This document shows, piece by piece, positions 8,675 to 18,467 of a stretch of DNA of 64,000 nt. Each line of letters starts with the position of its first letter. The first letter of the stretch is position 1. The DNA comes from Pseudomonas sp. URIL14HWK12:I12 (lineage in GTDB: Bacteria; Pseudomonadota; Gammaproteobacteria; Pseudomonadales; Pseudomonadaceae), in the NCBI RefSeq assembly GCF_003097135.1, contig NZ_QEQL01000001.1:124001-188000 (forward strand), read 5' to 3'. The position numbers and the translations under genes are program-made. The notes beneath the pieces were generated by a model that worked only from the letters and a program-made list of their open reading frames with translations, had not been told where the DNA came from and searched no databases.

Positions 8675-9112
8675 CTATTTGAGCAGTTTGGCGAAATGAT
8701 CGATCGCCAGCTTATAGCCGTGTGTGCCGAACCCGGCGATCACGCCCACTGCGATCAGCGACACATAGGAATGGTGGCGAAAGCTCTCGCGCTTGTGCAC
8801 GTTGGAGATATGAACTTCCAGCACCGGTACTTCAGCTGCGGCGAAGGCATCGTGGATCGCGATGGAGGTGTGGGTCCAGGCGCCCGGATTGATGACGATA
8901 CCGTCGACGGTGCCACGCGCGGCGTGAATCCAGTCGATCATCTGGCCTTCATGGTTGGTCTGCCGGCACTCGGCGTCCAGGCCGTGTGCCTTGGCGGCGG
9001 CCTGGCACATGGCTTCGACGTCGGCGAGGGTTTCGCTACCGTAGGTGCCCGGCTCCCGTAGGCCGAGCATGTTCAGGTTGGGGCCGTTCAAAATGAGCAG
9101 GCGTTTAGCCAT
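8675..9112 (-). CDS. aroQ: Type II 3-dehydroquinate dehydratase
   Basis: This 145-residue protein dehydrates 3-dehydroquinate to 3-dehydroshikimate, in the shikimate pathway or in quinate breakdown. Signature segments are [21 protein letters not shown] with the catalytic tyrosine, [35 protein letters not shown] and [17 protein letters not shown]. Full length for the dodecameric type II family. It is not next to accBC, where the housekeeping aroQ usually sits in Pseudomonas, so this may be a second, catabolic copy. AGGA lies upstream of ATG 9112. Confidence 0.95.
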   Translation of the reverse strand: MAKRLLILNGPNLNMLGLREPGTYGSETLADVEAMCQAAAKAHGLDAECRQTNHEGQMIDWIHAARGTVDGIVINPGAWTHTSIAIHDAFAAAEVPVLEVHISNVHKRESFRHHSYVSLIAVGVIAGFGTHGYKLAIDHFAKLLK

Positions 9113-9132
9113 GTGTGTTTTGTCCTAGGTGT

Positions 9133-9450
9133 TCAGGCAGAAGGAGAGGTGCGACGGTATAAGAGGCTGGCCACCAGCGCGGCCAACAGGCCCCACGCCA
9201 GGCCATCGAGCCACCACCAGGCGGTAGCGCCGAGGCGGGCGGGGGCGCCGTGATGAAACCAGCTCGAAAGGTGCGAACCCGGCAATTGCAGCAGCTCCAG
9301 TGCGCCCTGTTCCAAAGCCAGCATCCCGCACGACGGCACACTACCCATGCACATGGCTACGCTCGCCTGCAGTGCGCGGGCCAGAAGCATATCGGCCGCG
9401 CAGGCGGCGGCGGCGATCAGCAACAGGGTCAAGGTGCGGCGGTTGCGCAT
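9133..9450 (-). CDS. Small hypothetical membrane protein
   Basis: A 105-residue product starting at MRNRRTLTLLL; an in-frame extension to 9543 lacks a better ribosome site. Residues 6-30 form a hydrophobic anchor or signal (TLTLLLIAAAACAADMLLA) and residues about 75-97 a second helix (LDGLAWGLLAALVASLL). Two cysteines in between (MCMGSVPSCGM) could form a disulfide in the periplasm. No family recognised. It lies between aroQ and the mechanosensitive channel on the same strand and could be co-transcribed with the latter. Confidence 0.6.
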   Translation of the reverse strand: MRNRRTLTLLLIAAAACAADMLLARALQASVAMCMGSVPSCGMLALEQGALELLQLPGSHLSSWFHHGAPARLGATAWWWLDGLAWGLLAALVASLLYRRTSPSA

Positions 9451-9547
9451 GGGCAGGGCCCCAAGAAATAAATGCACGGCAGCATACTCCAGCCTGTTGC
9501 TGCGTGAAACCTCGCAAGGCACCGGCCCGTGCGCTGATCGCACTGCC

Positions 9548-11554
9548 TCATTGCGGGCGCGGGGCCATCAGGTATTGGGCAAAGTTGACGTTGTCCACTT
9601 CGTCGACTTTTTTCTTTAGCCGTTCGTTGAAGGCTCGCCCTATGCCGTACTGGCCGCCTGAGGTGGTGCGAAACTGGGCGGTAAGGGTGATGCCGTTCAG
9701 GTCCATCTTATCGACCCCGAACACCTGGAAAGGCCCTTGCAGGCTGCTGCGCAGCAGAATGTCCTGTTCGATATCGTCGGCCGTCTCGCGAATCAGCCGC
9801 AAGGCGGTGTCGATGTCGCTGTCGTAGGTCACTTGCACCGAAAAGAAGGCGTAGGCGAACTGCCGGGACTGGTTGGTGACGGCCTTGATCTGCCCGAACG
9901 GCACAGAGTGCACGAAGCCTTTGCCGTCACGCAGGCGCAAGGTGCGTACTGTAAGGCTTTCGACGGTGCCGGCGTGGCCGGAGTCCAGCACCACCCAGTC
10001 ACCGATCGCAATGGTGTCTTCGATCAGGATGAACAGCCCGGTGATCACGTCCTGCACCAGTTGCTGAGAGCCGAAACCGATGGCCAGGCCTACTACGCCT
10101 GCGCCGGCCAGCAGGGGCGCGACGTTGATGCCCAGGTTGGCCATGGTGGTGATCACGCAGATCACCACCAGCACGATCTTGGCGGCATTGCGAAGCATCG
10201 GCAGGATGGTCTTGACCCGCGTGCTGGGCTGACGGCTGGCACGCTTGCCCACGGCAGGCTTCAGGGCCTCCTGGATGGCAGTGTCGATCACCACCCACAG
10301 CAGCCAGGTCACTAGCAGGATCAGGCCGATAGCGCTGAGCGAGTCGCTGATTGCCCTGCCCACCGAGTTGCTGGCAGCGAAGGCCAGGACAGAAAAGCCC
10401 CAGATGCGAGCCAACAACTCAATGAAAGCGACGGCAATAGCGACCCGTGCCAGCGCATGGCCAAGGCTGCGCACCAGCTCGAGGTAGGGCCGCGAGCGCT
10501 CCGGGTCGCCGCTGACGTGCGGGCGCAGCAGATGATGGGCCAGGGTGCTCAGGAACACCGCACCCACCAGCAGCACAGTGGTCATCAGTGCGCGCTGGAG
10601 GGCTTGTTGGCTTTCCTCGCCCGCACCGATCAGGTGCACCATCGATACCAGAATCATCAACAAGATGGGCAGGTACCACAGCGCCGAAAAAATACGCAGT
10701 GTTTCCTGCACGGCACGGTGCTGATGGCGCACGTGGTAGCTGCGGTTGCGGATCAGGTGCGCCACCGGCCTGCGCATGCGCAGCACCAGTGCTGCGAAGA
10801 GCACAGTCGCTGCCAGCCCACAGAATACCGCCAAGCTGCTGGTGAGATTGCTGCCGAGCTGGCGGGCGATCTGCGGGCTGGTCAGTGCATCACCCAAGGC
10901 AGCGAAGAAGCCGATCAGGAACAACGGTCGAGGGGTATGCTGGCGCAGCACGCGCACGGCAGCGCGCTTGTGCCCGGCATCGAACAGGGTGATCACGCAC
11001 ATCACGATGGAGGTGGAGAAGGCCCCGCTGCCGGTGGCGTAGGCCAACGAAAGGGCCAGCGCCCGCGCGGGTGAAAGCGCTAGGTGCTGGGCCACACTCA
11101 AAGTGATCGGCAGCGCCAGCAGCGCCGGTGTGGTGAAGCGCAGCAGATAGCCAAACACCTCGTGCAGGCGTGGGCGGTGGCGGAACGGCCCCACGCGCCC
11201 AGCGCGCGCCCAGAAGGTGCGTGCTAGCAAGTGCAACACTGCAAAACTACCGATCCAGCAGGCGCTGATTATCAGAACGTCGCGGGTCAGCCACAGGCTA
11301 TCGTCAGCATCATGCTGGTCCAGCAGCTTGCCAGCCTCGTCGGCCGCGCGGTCGGTGCGCAGTCGCCAGGTATCGACGAGGCTATCGTTGAGGTTCAGTG
11401 AATCCTGCAGGCTGTCCAGGCTCGAGCCCAGGGTGCCAAGCAGGCCACCTTGGACCAGCGGCTCGGGTGGCTGGGCAGGGGTTGCAGCCGTAGTAGCGGC
11501 GTTGAGGTTCAAGCTCAGCAGGGTGAGCAACAACAGCAGGCACAAGCGTGGCAC
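9548..11554 (-). CDS. MscS-family mechanosensitive ion channel (large, MscM-like)
   Basis: A 668-residue inner-membrane protein. The GTG start at 11554 follows GGAG with a seven-base gap and is followed directly by a signal-like segment (LCLLLLLTLLSL). The frame is open far upstream but that extension is low-quality sequence. After a periplasmic stretch come about ten hydrophobic helices, then the MscS pore and beta domain: LLAGAGVVGLAIGFGSQQLV, VQDVITGLFILIEDTIAIGD and TVRTLRLRDGKG. Such channels release solutes upon hypo-osmotic shock. The C-terminus ends FAQYLMAPRPQ. No linked gene points to a special role. Confidence 0.9.
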   Translation of the reverse strand: MPRLCLLLLLTLLSLNLNAATTAATPAQPPEPLVQGGLLGTLGSSLDSLQDSLNLNDSLVDTWRLRTDRAADEAGKLLDQHDADDSLWLTRDVLIISACWIGSFAVLHLLARTFWARAGRVGPFRHRPRLHEVFGYLLRFTTPALLALPITLSVAQHLALSPARALALSLAYATGSGAFSTSIVMCVITLFDAGHKRAAVRVLRQHTPRPLFLIGFFAALGDALTSPQIARQLGSNLTSSLAVFCGLAATVLFAALVLRMRRPVAHLIRNRSYHVRHQHRAVQETLRIFSALWYLPILLMILVSMVHLIGAGEESQQALQRALMTTVLLVGAVFLSTLAHHLLRPHVSGDPERSRPYLELVRSLGHALARVAIAVAFIELLARIWGFSVLAFAASNSVGRAISDSLSAIGLILLVTWLLWVVIDTAIQEALKPAVGKRASRQPSTRVKTILPMLRNAAKIVLVVICVITTMANLGINVAPLLAGAGVVGLAIGFGSQQLVQDVITGLFILIEDTIAIGDWVVLDSGHAGTVESLTVRTLRLRDGKGFVHSVPFGQIKAVTNQSRQFAYAFFSVQVTYDSDIDTALRLIRETADDIEQDILLRSSLQGPFQVFGVDKMDLNGITLTAQFRTTSGGQYGIGRAFNERLKKKVDEVDNVNFAQYLMAPRPQ

Positions 11555-11820
11555 GGGCGGGCTCCAGCGGTGGAAATGCGTGGCGCAGGTGAAGTGGGTT
11601 TGTTGGCGCACCCGGCACAGCGCGCCTGCTGATGTTCGCGGGCACTGGCTTGGGGAGGGCCTCCGGGCGTCGCGACGGTTTCTGAGCGCAGCGGCGCTAT
11701 CAGCTAGAGTTCCAATCGCTTGGCAAGTTCGGTGCACTAACGTATTCCTGACGCCATCGAGCGCTGGAAAGGCAGGGGCGCTGCGCCTTGCCCGGCCAGC
11801 CAGCGCACCCGCTCGCCGCG

Positions 11821-13065
11821 CTACCGGCCCGGCAGTAACTGCACCTGCTGCGGCGCGCGCTGCATGATCACCTCGCCGTTGCGCACCGACCACAACGCCT
11901 TGGCCTGGGTGCGCACTGCTTCGTAGTCGCTTGCAGCCTCGAGAATCACGAAGCTTGCCGGCCGCCCCTCGACGAGGCCGTAGCCCTCCCCGAGGCCCAG
12001 GGCTCGCGCACTGTGGTCGGTTACTAGGTCCAGGCACCGGCGCAAGTCGTCGTAGCCCATCATGTGGCAGATATGCAGGCCCGCGTCGAGGATGCGCAGG
12101 ATGTTGCCATTGCCCAGCGGGTACCAGGGGTCTTGCAGTGAGTCCTGACCAAAGCACACGTTGAGCCCTGCACGGTCGAGCTCGGCCACGCGGGTTACGC
12201 CGCGACGCTTGGGGAAGGTATCGAAGCGGCCTTGCAAATGAATGCTTTCGGTAGGGCAGGAGACGAAGCTCAGGTTTGCGGCTTTGAGCAGGCGCATCAG
12301 TTTGGAACAGTAGGCGTTATCGTAAGAGCCCATGGCGGTGGTGTGGCTGGCAGTGACCATGGCGCCCATGCCGCGTACACGCGCCTGTTCGGCCAGTACT
12401 TCCAGAAAGCGCGAGTGGGGGTCATCGGTTTCATCGCAGTGCACATCTACCTTTAGCCCGCGGCGCTCGGCTTGGTCCATCAGGAAGTGGACCGAGCTCA
12501 CGCCTTGCTCACGAGTGTTTTCGAAATGCGGGATGCCGCCCACCACATCGGCGCCCATGTCCAGTGCTCGCTCCATCAATGCACGGCCGCCTTCGAATGA
12601 CTCGATGCCTTCCTGCGGAAACGCTACGATCTGCAGGTCGATCAGCGAGCGGGCCTCATCACGCACCTCCAGCAGGGCCTTGAGCGCGGCAAGGGTGGGG
12701 TCGGTAACGTCCACATGGGTGCGCACCTGCTGTATGCCGTGCTCGGCAAGCATGCGGATGCCCGCGTGGGCACGGGCCTTGGTGTCTTGGTGTGTGATGG
12801 TCGCCTTGCGCTGGCCCCAGCGTTCGATGCCTTCGAACAACGTGCCGCTGCGATTCCATTCTGGCTGCCCCGCAGTGGCCACGGCGTCCAGGTGAATATG
12901 GGGCTCCACCAACGGCGGGATGACGAGATTGCTGCTGGCATCCAGAGTGCCAGGCTGGGCTGCCAGCGGTTCGCTTTGTGCAATGATGCGATGGATTCGG
13001 CCATTCTGGCAGAAAATGCTGTGCAGCCCGGGCGCCGTGCGCAGGCGGGCATTGACGATGTGCAT
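11821..13065 (-). CDS. Cytosine deaminase-like amidohydrolase
   Basis: 414 residues of the metal-dependent amidohydrolase superfamily, closest in layout to CodA. The metal ligand pair is in VEPHIHLDAV, the next histidine in KVDVHCDETDD, and SHTTAMGSYDN and FGQDSLQDPWYPLGNGN match the CodA active-site blocks. It should hydrolyse cytosine or a related N-heterocycle to the deaminated base plus ammonia. ATG 13065 has AGGAG upstream. No codB-like permease is adjacent, so the physiological substrate is less certain than the fold. Confidence 0.88.
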   Translation of the reverse strand: MHIVNARLRTAPGLHSIFCQNGRIHRIIAQSEPLAAQPGTLDASSNLVIPPLVEPHIHLDAVATAGQPEWNRSGTLFEGIERWGQRKATITHQDTKARAHAGIRMLAEHGIQQVRTHVDVTDPTLAALKALLEVRDEARSLIDLQIVAFPQEGIESFEGGRALMERALDMGADVVGGIPHFENTREQGVSSVHFLMDQAERRGLKVDVHCDETDDPHSRFLEVLAEQARVRGMGAMVTASHTTAMGSYDNAYCSKLMRLLKAANLSFVSCPTESIHLQGRFDTFPKRRGVTRVAELDRAGLNVCFGQDSLQDPWYPLGNGNILRILDAGLHICHMMGYDDLRRCLDLVTDHSARALGLGEGYGLVEGRPASFVILEAASDYEAVRTQAKALWSVRNGEVIMQRAPQQVQLLPGR

Positions 13066-13111
13066 GGCAGGCTCCTGAGGGGACGTTGCCCCCATTGTGC
13101 CCGCGCGGGCT

Positions 13112-14056
13112 TTAAGCGCGAAAGTCTTTGTATTCGCCGCGCCGTCGCCCGGCGCGCTTGGCCTGAAATAACAACGCGTCGACCTGGTCAACGAACCCCG
13201 CCGCAAAATCACGCCGGGCCGGCACTGTCACGCCTGCGCCCAAGCTCAGGCTCAGTGGCTGGCCCTGCGGTGAGGCGGCATGAGGGATGGGGTGCTGGCG
13301 CATCAGTTGCAGGCAGCGTTCACCGATGGCGCGCGCTGCCTCCAGATGAGTTTCAGGCAGGATCCAGGCAAATTCTTCCCCACCGAGCCTTGCGAAGAAG
13401 TCCCGTGGGCGATTGGCTGCCCCGCTCAGCGTGCGCGCCAGTTGACGCAGGCATTCGTCGCCTTGGAGGTGGCCGTAATGTTCGTTGTACGAATTGAAGT
13501 GGTCGATATCGATCAGCAGCAACGCCAGCGGTTGGCCACTGCGCTGGGCATTGGACCATTCCCGCTCCAGAACGCTATCGAACATTCGCCGGTTGGCAAT
13601 ACCGGTAAGGCCATCCTGGTAGGAAAACTCCTCCAGCTGCCTGTGCAACCGTGTCAGTTCCTCTTCGTTTTTCTTACGGTCACTGATGTCGAACATGAAG
13701 CCGACCAGCGAGTCGACCTCGCTATTGGCACCCTTGACCACGTGTACCACATCTCGCAGCCACACACAGTGGCCGTGCACGGTGAGTGCGCGATACTCAG
13801 CTTCGTGGTCGATGCCGGCACGGGATTGGCTGATACAGAAATTCACGACCTGGTCGCGATCGGCAGGGTGCATGCGTTCGACCCAGTCATTGATGCCAAC
13901 CCAGCTAGCCAGCGGCCAGCCCAGGAGGGTTTCGATCTGCGAACCCATGTAAGTGAATGTCAGAGTCTGCCAATCCAGGCGCCAAGCGATAGCGCCGGTG
14001 GCCTTGAGCAGCCTATCGAGAGCTGCCGGGTCATCAAGCAGGGCGACGGCAGGCAT
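13112..14056 (-). CDS. PAS-GGDEF diguanylate cyclase
   Basis: A 314-residue cytoplasmic protein with a PAS/PAC sensor (residues about 10-130, WLRDVVHVVKGANSEVDSLVGF then DISDRKK), a short coiled linker, and a GGDEF domain from about 145. The signature reads RLGGEEF. Five residues before it, RPRD is an intact RxxD inhibitory site. It should make cyclic di-GMP and be product-inhibited. GGAG precedes ATG 14056. It is separated by 46 bases from the deaminase gene downstream, so co-transcription is possible but no functional link is evident. Confidence 0.93.
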   Translation of the reverse strand: MPAVALLDDPAALDRLLKATGAIAWRLDWQTLTFTYMGSQIETLLGWPLASWVGINDWVERMHPADRDQVVNFCISQSRAGIDHEAEYRALTVHGHCVWLRDVVHVVKGANSEVDSLVGFMFDISDRKKNEEELTRLHRQLEEFSYQDGLTGIANRRMFDSVLEREWSNAQRSGQPLALLLIDIDHFNSYNEHYGHLQGDECLRQLARTLSGAANRPRDFFARLGGEEFAWILPETHLEAARAIGERCLQLMRQHPIPHAASPQGQPLSLSLGAGVTVPARRDFAAGFVDQVDALLFQAKRAGRRRGEYKDFRA

Positions 14057-14168
14057 TGGGTATCACTCCGAAGCGGACGGGCTTGCAATATCATGTTGCT
14101 ACTAGTGGGCGGGTTGCAAGTATTTCCTAAAACCATCGCTTCGGTGGGTGACGCTGGCCTGTAGAGCG

Positions 14169-14194
14169 GCCCCGGCGCCTCGCGGCACCGGGGC
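14169..14194. repeat. GC-rich hairpin after the SDR gene
   Basis: gccccggcgcc (14169-14179) pairs with ggcaccggggc (14184-14194) with one mismatch and a 4-base loop, just beyond the stop of the minus-strand SDR gene. No T-run follows on either side, so it is a stabilising or weak termination hairpin at best. Confidence 0.45.
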
Positions 14195-14202
14195 GAAGAC
14201 AT

Positions 14203-15105
14203 TTACGGCAGCGGGTCGCCCCCTGTCACGCCGAATACTTCGCCGGTGATGTAGCTGGATTCCTGAGAGGCCAGCAGCACGTAAAGCGGGGCACATTCGG
14301 CCGGTTGCCCCGGGCGTTTCATCGGGACTTGCTCACCGAAATGCGGGATTTTTTCTCGTGGCTGGCCACCGCTGGGCTGTAGCACTGTCCACACTGGGCC
14401 AGGCGCTACGGCGTTGACACGGATGCCGCGTTCGATCACCTGGCCGGCCAAAGCCTTGGTGAAGGCGACGATGCCCGCCTTGGTGGTCGCGTAGTCCAGC
14501 AAGGTTGCCGAAGGTTGGTACGATTGGATCGACGCGGTATTGATGATGGTGGCACCGGCCGGCATCAGCGGTACGGCAGCCTTGCACAGCCAGAACAGGC
14601 CATAAAGGTTGGTTTTGAGGGTCGCATCGAACTGCTCGGTAGTGACCTCGCTGATGTCGCGCTGGGCAGTCTGTTTGCCCGCGACGTTTACCAGGATGTC
14701 CAGGCCACCCAGGGCCTCATGGCCCTGCTGTACAAGCTGCTTGCAGAAGGCTTCATCACGCAGGTCCCCTGGCAGCGAAATCGCAAGGCGCCCTTCGGCT
14801 TCGATGAGCGCTTTCACCTGCGCGGCGTCGGGCTCTTCCTCAGGGAGGTAATTGAGAACGATATCGGCCCCTTCGCGGGCGAAAGCGATTGCAACAGCGC
14901 GGCCGATACCGGAATCAGCGCCGGTGATCAATGCCTTACGACCCTTAAGGCGCCCGAAACCTTGGTAGCTCTCCTCGCCATGATCCGGCGTCGGTTTCAT
15001 GTTCGCCCCGAGGCCTGGTGCATCTTGTGGTTGATCTTCGAAAGGGGGCGTCGGGTATTGGGTGAGCGGGTTCTGCATGGCGTATTGATTACGTACCTGG
15101 CTCAT
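14203..15105 (-). CDS. SDR-family oxidoreductase (YghA-like, general-stress type)
   Basis: 300 residues with a 40-residue polar, proline-rich N-terminal tail ([11 protein letters not shown]) and a classical short-chain dehydrogenase. The NAD(P)-binding motif is [12 protein letters not shown], the NAG position reads NVAGKQ, and the catalytic Ser/Tyr/Lys are in [10 protein letters not shown] and DYATTKAG. This subgroup (E. coli YghA, Bacillus GsiB-region SDRs) is usually stress-induced; substrate unknown. AGGAGG is directly upstream of ATG 15105. It stands alone, between two ordinary genes. Confidence 0.9.
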   Translation of the reverse strand: MSQVRNQYAMQNPLTQYPTPPFEDQPQDAPGLGANMKPTPDHGEESYQGFGRLKGRKALITGADSGIGRAVAIAFAREGADIVLNYLPEEEPDAAQVKALIEAEGRLAISLPGDLRDEAFCKQLVQQGHEALGGLDILVNVAGKQTAQRDISEVTTEQFDATLKTNLYGLFWLCKAAVPLMPAGATIINTASIQSYQPSATLLDYATTKAGIVAFTKALAGQVIERGIRVNAVAPGPVWTVLQPSGGQPREKIPHFGEQVPMKRPGQPAECAPLYVLLASQESSYITGEVFGVTGGDPLP

Positions 15106-15436
15106 AGGCCCTCCTGAGTTGTTAAATCGATTCAGTAAATTGGAAGGGCAGAGGCGGGCAGAGGTTTTAATTTTCAGAGGGCTGTACGACGAACGGTACC
15201 TGTATAACTTATGTTAATTGATCGTTTGTTCAGTAATATTTTCTCATCAAAAATAGTTCATAAAATTCAACGAGCTACAGAAATAACAAATTCATTGATC
15301 TGGCGCATTTGCCGGCGGCGCCTTCTGGGGTTATACCAACTTAGACAACAACGAATGGCAGGGTATTTTGGCACCTGGCTAAGCCACATGCGCGTTGGGT
15401 TCAAACAGGTATTAATGCACGCCGTAGGAGGTCGCC
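15106..15436. other. AT-rich gene-free gap
   Basis: 331 bases between divergent genes, noticeably more AT-rich than its neighbours. A 101-codon frame at 15211-15516 overlaps the DUF1652 gene, has no ribosome site and unlikely composition, so I do not call it. Promoters for both flanking genes should lie here. I found no clear hairpin or known box. Confidence 0.4.
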
Positions 15437-15703
15437 ATGAGCACTCTGGGACTGTCACCCCTGGAACTTCGCAGCATCATCGAAAAAGCTTTCCTGCCAC
15501 TGCAATGCCGCTGTGAGGAGGCGGCTAACGGATCCCTGAGCGTATGGGTGGAAAGCCCGGACACCGGTCGCCTGGAGCTGCTGGGAAAGGACGTCGTTAC
15601 TGATAGGTTGCACAGTAGCCGTGACATCAACGACCTGATTGCCCGGCTGCGCAAGCAGCGCAGCCAAGGCAATGCAGCTAGCCGGCGGGTTGCCGCCAGC
15701 TAG
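15437..15703 (+). CDS. DUF1652 family protein
   Basis: An 88-residue soluble protein of a Pseudomonas-restricted family with no known function. The N-terminus LSPLELRSIIEKAFLPLQCRC matches the same region of the second copy at 57024-57320 (LSDLELRHIVERAFLPDTCEI), then a short beta-rich part and a helical DINDLIARLRKQ segment. GGAGG precedes the ATG. It ends six bases before the converging epimerase gene. Confidence 0.85.
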   Translation: MSTLGLSPLELRSIIEKAFLPLQCRCEEAANGSLSVWVESPDTGRLELLGKDVVTDRLHSSRDINDLIARLRKQRSQGNAASRRVAAS

Positions 15704-15708
15704 CGCGT

Positions 15709-18288
15709 TCAGGCAGTGATGGTGTGGTGCGAATCGTCCACACCCACGGTGGTCACCTCGGCGGCGATGGCCACGGGGGCGGTGCCAGCCGCCTGGGCCG
15801 TTGGCGTCGTTTCGGCGGGTGCCGTGTTCGCAAATACGAACTGGCTGGCCGTCAGGTCCTGGCTATGGTTGCCTGCCAATGCAAGCTCGAAACGGTTGCC
15901 ATTGGCATCGGCGTCCAGGTCTTTGAGGTAGGTGCGGTCGCTGCTGGCGTTGTACACCACTTGCAAGGTCCCGTTCTTGCCGTCGCCCAACCCGGTAAAG
16001 CCCAATTTCGACACATCGATCTTGTCCTGGCCTGCATCGAAGTCCAGGATAAGATCGCTTTTGCTCATGCTGGCGTCCCGGTAGCTGTCGGTCAGCGCAT
16101 CAAAGCGGAAGGTGTCGGCACCGGCGCCTCCGGTGAGCTTATCTGCGCCCTGGCCGCCGACAAGCGTGTCGTTGCCGCTGGTGCCGATCAGCACGTCATT
16201 GCCGCTGGTGCCAGCGATGACCTTGCCTGACGGGCTGGCGAACACGAAGTTGCCCGCAGTCAGGTCGTTCATGTGGTTGCCGTCCAGGGCGAGCTCGAAG
16301 CGGTTGCCGTTGGCGTCTTCATCGCGGCTTTTGATGTAGGTTTTCGTGCCTGCACTGTTGAGCACCAATTGCACGGTGCCCCCATGGCCGTCGCCCAGGC
16401 CGGTGATACCCAAGGCCGACAGGTCGATCTTGTCGGAGCTGACGTTGAAATCAGTGATGTCGTCGCCTTGGTCGACTGGCGTAGTGCCATAGTTGCGGTA
16501 GCTGTCCTGCAGCGAGGTGTAGATGAAGGTATCGCGGCCCGCACCTCCGGTAAGTACATCCGCACCTGCGCCACCCACGATGATGTCGTCGCCGCCGCCG
16601 GCGACGATGGTATCGTTGCCCGCCAACCCGTAGAACGTCTCGGCACCGTCGCTGCCTACTAGGCTGTCATTGCCGCTGGTGCCAGTGATAACGTGCTCGA
16701 AAACGAAATTACTTGCCGTCAATGTGCTGACCAGGTTGCCCTTCAGGCCGATTTCGAAGCGGTTGCCGTTTGCGTCGGCATCCAGGCTTTTGACGAAGGT
16801 CTTGTCGGTGGCCGCGCTGTAGCTGATCTGCAAGGTACCGTTCTTGCCGTTGCCCAGGCCGGTGAAGCCCAACCCCGCCAGGTCAATCTGGTCGGAGCTA
16901 GGGTTGAAGTCGGTGATGGTGTCGGAGAAGCTCGAGGTCGCGGTGCGGTAGCTGTCGGTGATCGCTTCGAAGCGGAACACATCGGCGCCTTTGCCACCGG
17001 TGAGCGTGTCGGCACCTGCGCCACCGACCAGGATGTCGTTACCGCTGACGCCGTTGAGCACATCATTGCCCGCGCCACCAACGATCAGGTCTGCGTCGGC
17101 TGTGCCGACCAAGTTGTCATTGCCGTCAGTGCCGGTGATCACGTTCAGCGGCACGGTGGCGCTCACGTAGCTGCCGTCGCCGTACACCAGGGTGCTGCCC
17201 TTGCTGGTGTGGCTGATGGTGTTGCCAACGATCGCGTTACGGTCGGTCCCATCCTCATTGCGCTCGGCCACACCGTAGGTGGACTGATCGCTACCGGTGA
17301 TGGTGTTGTCCTTGATGATGTTGTCGGAGCCTGCGTAGTAATTGCCCGAAACACCTTTGGTGTCGTCATAAGACTGCACGATGACCTCAGGCACCGGGTT
17401 GGTCTGCGCATTGTCAGTGATCGTATTGTTTTCCACGGTCACGTTGCTGCTGCCGTACAGGCGCACGCCTGCCGTGCCGTTGTCATGCACGTTCACGCTG
17501 TCGACGGTGACGTGGTTGGACATCTTCACCAATACGCCTTCGGCGGCGTTGTCGTAAACCTCGCCTCCGGTAATGGTGATGTTGTAGGGGGAGGGGATGT
17601 CCTCGCTGCCGCGCTGCACCACGATGCCGCCGCCACCGTTGCCGTAGGCAATGTTGTCTTCGAGGGTGAAATCATGGGTGCTGGTGACAATGTTGAAACC
17701 ATGGCGGTCATTGTCGTAAGCAACGTTGTTCTTGAAGGTGCTGTCGTACAGGTAGTCTGCAACGAACCCGTCCAGCCCGTTGCCATGCGACACGCAGTTC
17801 TGGATGACCATGTTCTCGGTCTGTTCATGCGGGTCGAAGCCATAGCCTTCGCAGTTCTTGATCTCGACACCGTCGAGGGTGACGTTGGAGTCCTTACCTT
17901 CCTGGCCCGGGGCATAGCCGTTGAACCAGCCGTCGATCTTGCCGCTGGTATTTTCGCGGTTGCCATCGATGGTGATGTTCGAAAGGCCGAAGTCGTGAGT
18001 TTCCTCGGCATATGCCGAGCGCACGATGCCAGTGATAGCCATGTTGGTACCGTCGGCCAACTTCAGTGTGGTTTCACCCATACCGGCGCCGGACATGTAC
18101 ACATTACTCTTGAGCATGATGCAGCCGTCGGACGGTTCGTCATGCCCGGAAACGATGTAGGTGCCTGTGGGCACGAACACCTGGCCGCCACCGGCAGCCG
18201 AGGCGGCGTCGACGGCCGCCTGAATTGCTGCGGTATCGTCGGTTACGCCGTCGCCCACTGCCCCGTAGTCTTTCACATTGAAGATCAT
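15709..18288 (-). CDS. algE: Secreted calcium-dependent mannuronan C5-epimerase (AlgE-type)
   Basis: An 859-residue extracellular enzyme that turns D-mannuronate into L-guluronate in alginate polymers. Start 18288 is favoured by GGAG six bases upstream; with it the motif YGFDPHE gives Y149, D152 and H154, and D178 follows, the exact numbering I recall for the A. vinelandii AlgE4 active site. The A-module is a parallel beta-helix (to about 385). Three R-modules follow, each with RTX nonapeptides (GGAGNDVLNG, GGGDDIIVGG, GGAGADKLTG types) and a DADANGNRFE block. The C-terminus (DDSHHTITA) would be a type I secretion signal; no type I exporter genes are in the window. Confidence 0.95.
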   Translation of the reverse strand: MIFNVKDYGAVGDGVTDDTAAIQAAVDAASAAGGGQVFVPTGTYIVSGHDEPSDGCIMLKSNVYMSGAGMGETTLKLADGTNMAITGIVRSAYAEETHDFGLSNITIDGNRENTSGKIDGWFNGYAPGQEGKDSNVTLDGVEIKNCEGYGFDPHEQTENMVIQNCVSHGNGLDGFVADYLYDSTFKNNVAYDNDRHGFNIVTSTHDFTLEDNIAYGNGGGGIVVQRGSEDIPSPYNITITGGEVYDNAAEGVLVKMSNHVTVDSVNVHDNGTAGVRLYGSSNVTVENNTITDNAQTNPVPEVIVQSYDDTKGVSGNYYAGSDNIIKDNTITGSDQSTYGVAERNEDGTDRNAIVGNTISHTSKGSTLVYGDGSYVSATVPLNVITGTDGNDNLVGTADADLIVGGAGNDVLNGVSGNDILVGGAGADTLTGGKGADVFRFEAITDSYRTATSSFSDTITDFNPSSDQIDLAGLGFTGLGNGKNGTLQISYSAATDKTFVKSLDADANGNRFEIGLKGNLVSTLTASNFVFEHVITGTSGNDSLVGSDGAETFYGLAGNDTIVAGGGDDIIVGGAGADVLTGGAGRDTFIYTSLQDSYRNYGTTPVDQGDDITDFNVSSDKIDLSALGITGLGDGHGGTVQLVLNSAGTKTYIKSRDEDANGNRFELALDGNHMNDLTAGNFVFASPSGKVIAGTSGNDVLIGTSGNDTLVGGQGADKLTGGAGADTFRFDALTDSYRDASMSKSDLILDFDAGQDKIDVSKLGFTGLGDGKNGTLQVVYNASSDRTYLKDLDADANGNRFELALAGNHSQDLTASQFVFANTAPAETTPTAQAAGTAPVAIAAEVTTVGVDDSHHTITA

Positions 18289-18467
18289 CGCTTGCTCCGT
18301 CATCCATTCGGGCCGGGGCGGCTTGCCCGGGCTGAGCCCGCGCGCCGCGCGGCGTGCGTCAAGAAATGGGCGCTTTTGCGCCTCGCTGTGGTTTCACAGC
18401 CAACGCTTTGACAGAGCAAAGGGTTTTTGGTTTTTGCCGTTGGTCAGGGAGACACGAAACGACAGTT

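Noticed and set aside
11555..12157. A 200-residue N-terminal extension of the MscS-type channel
   Set aside because: Low-complexity Pro/Arg-rich translation that runs into the deaminase gene; the GTG at 11554 has a ribosome site and starts a signal-like segment.
15371..15386. A sigma54-like TGGCAC element upstream of the DUF1652 gene
   Set aside because: The GC of the -12 element is one base out of register, so the match to TGGCAC-N5-TTGC fails.
15211..15516. A 101-codon plus-strand frame in the AT-rich gap
   Set aside because: No ribosome site, overlaps the well-supported DUF1652 gene in another frame and has unlikely composition.
15850..17150. Regularly repeated DNA that might suggest a CRISPR or satellite array
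   Set aside because: The repeats are in frame and encode RTX nonapeptides and R-module blocks of the epimerase.
16693..18411. A 572-codon frame antisense to the epimerase gene
   Set aside because: Composition mirrors the repeat-rich epimerase on the opposite strand; no start signal and no family resemblance.
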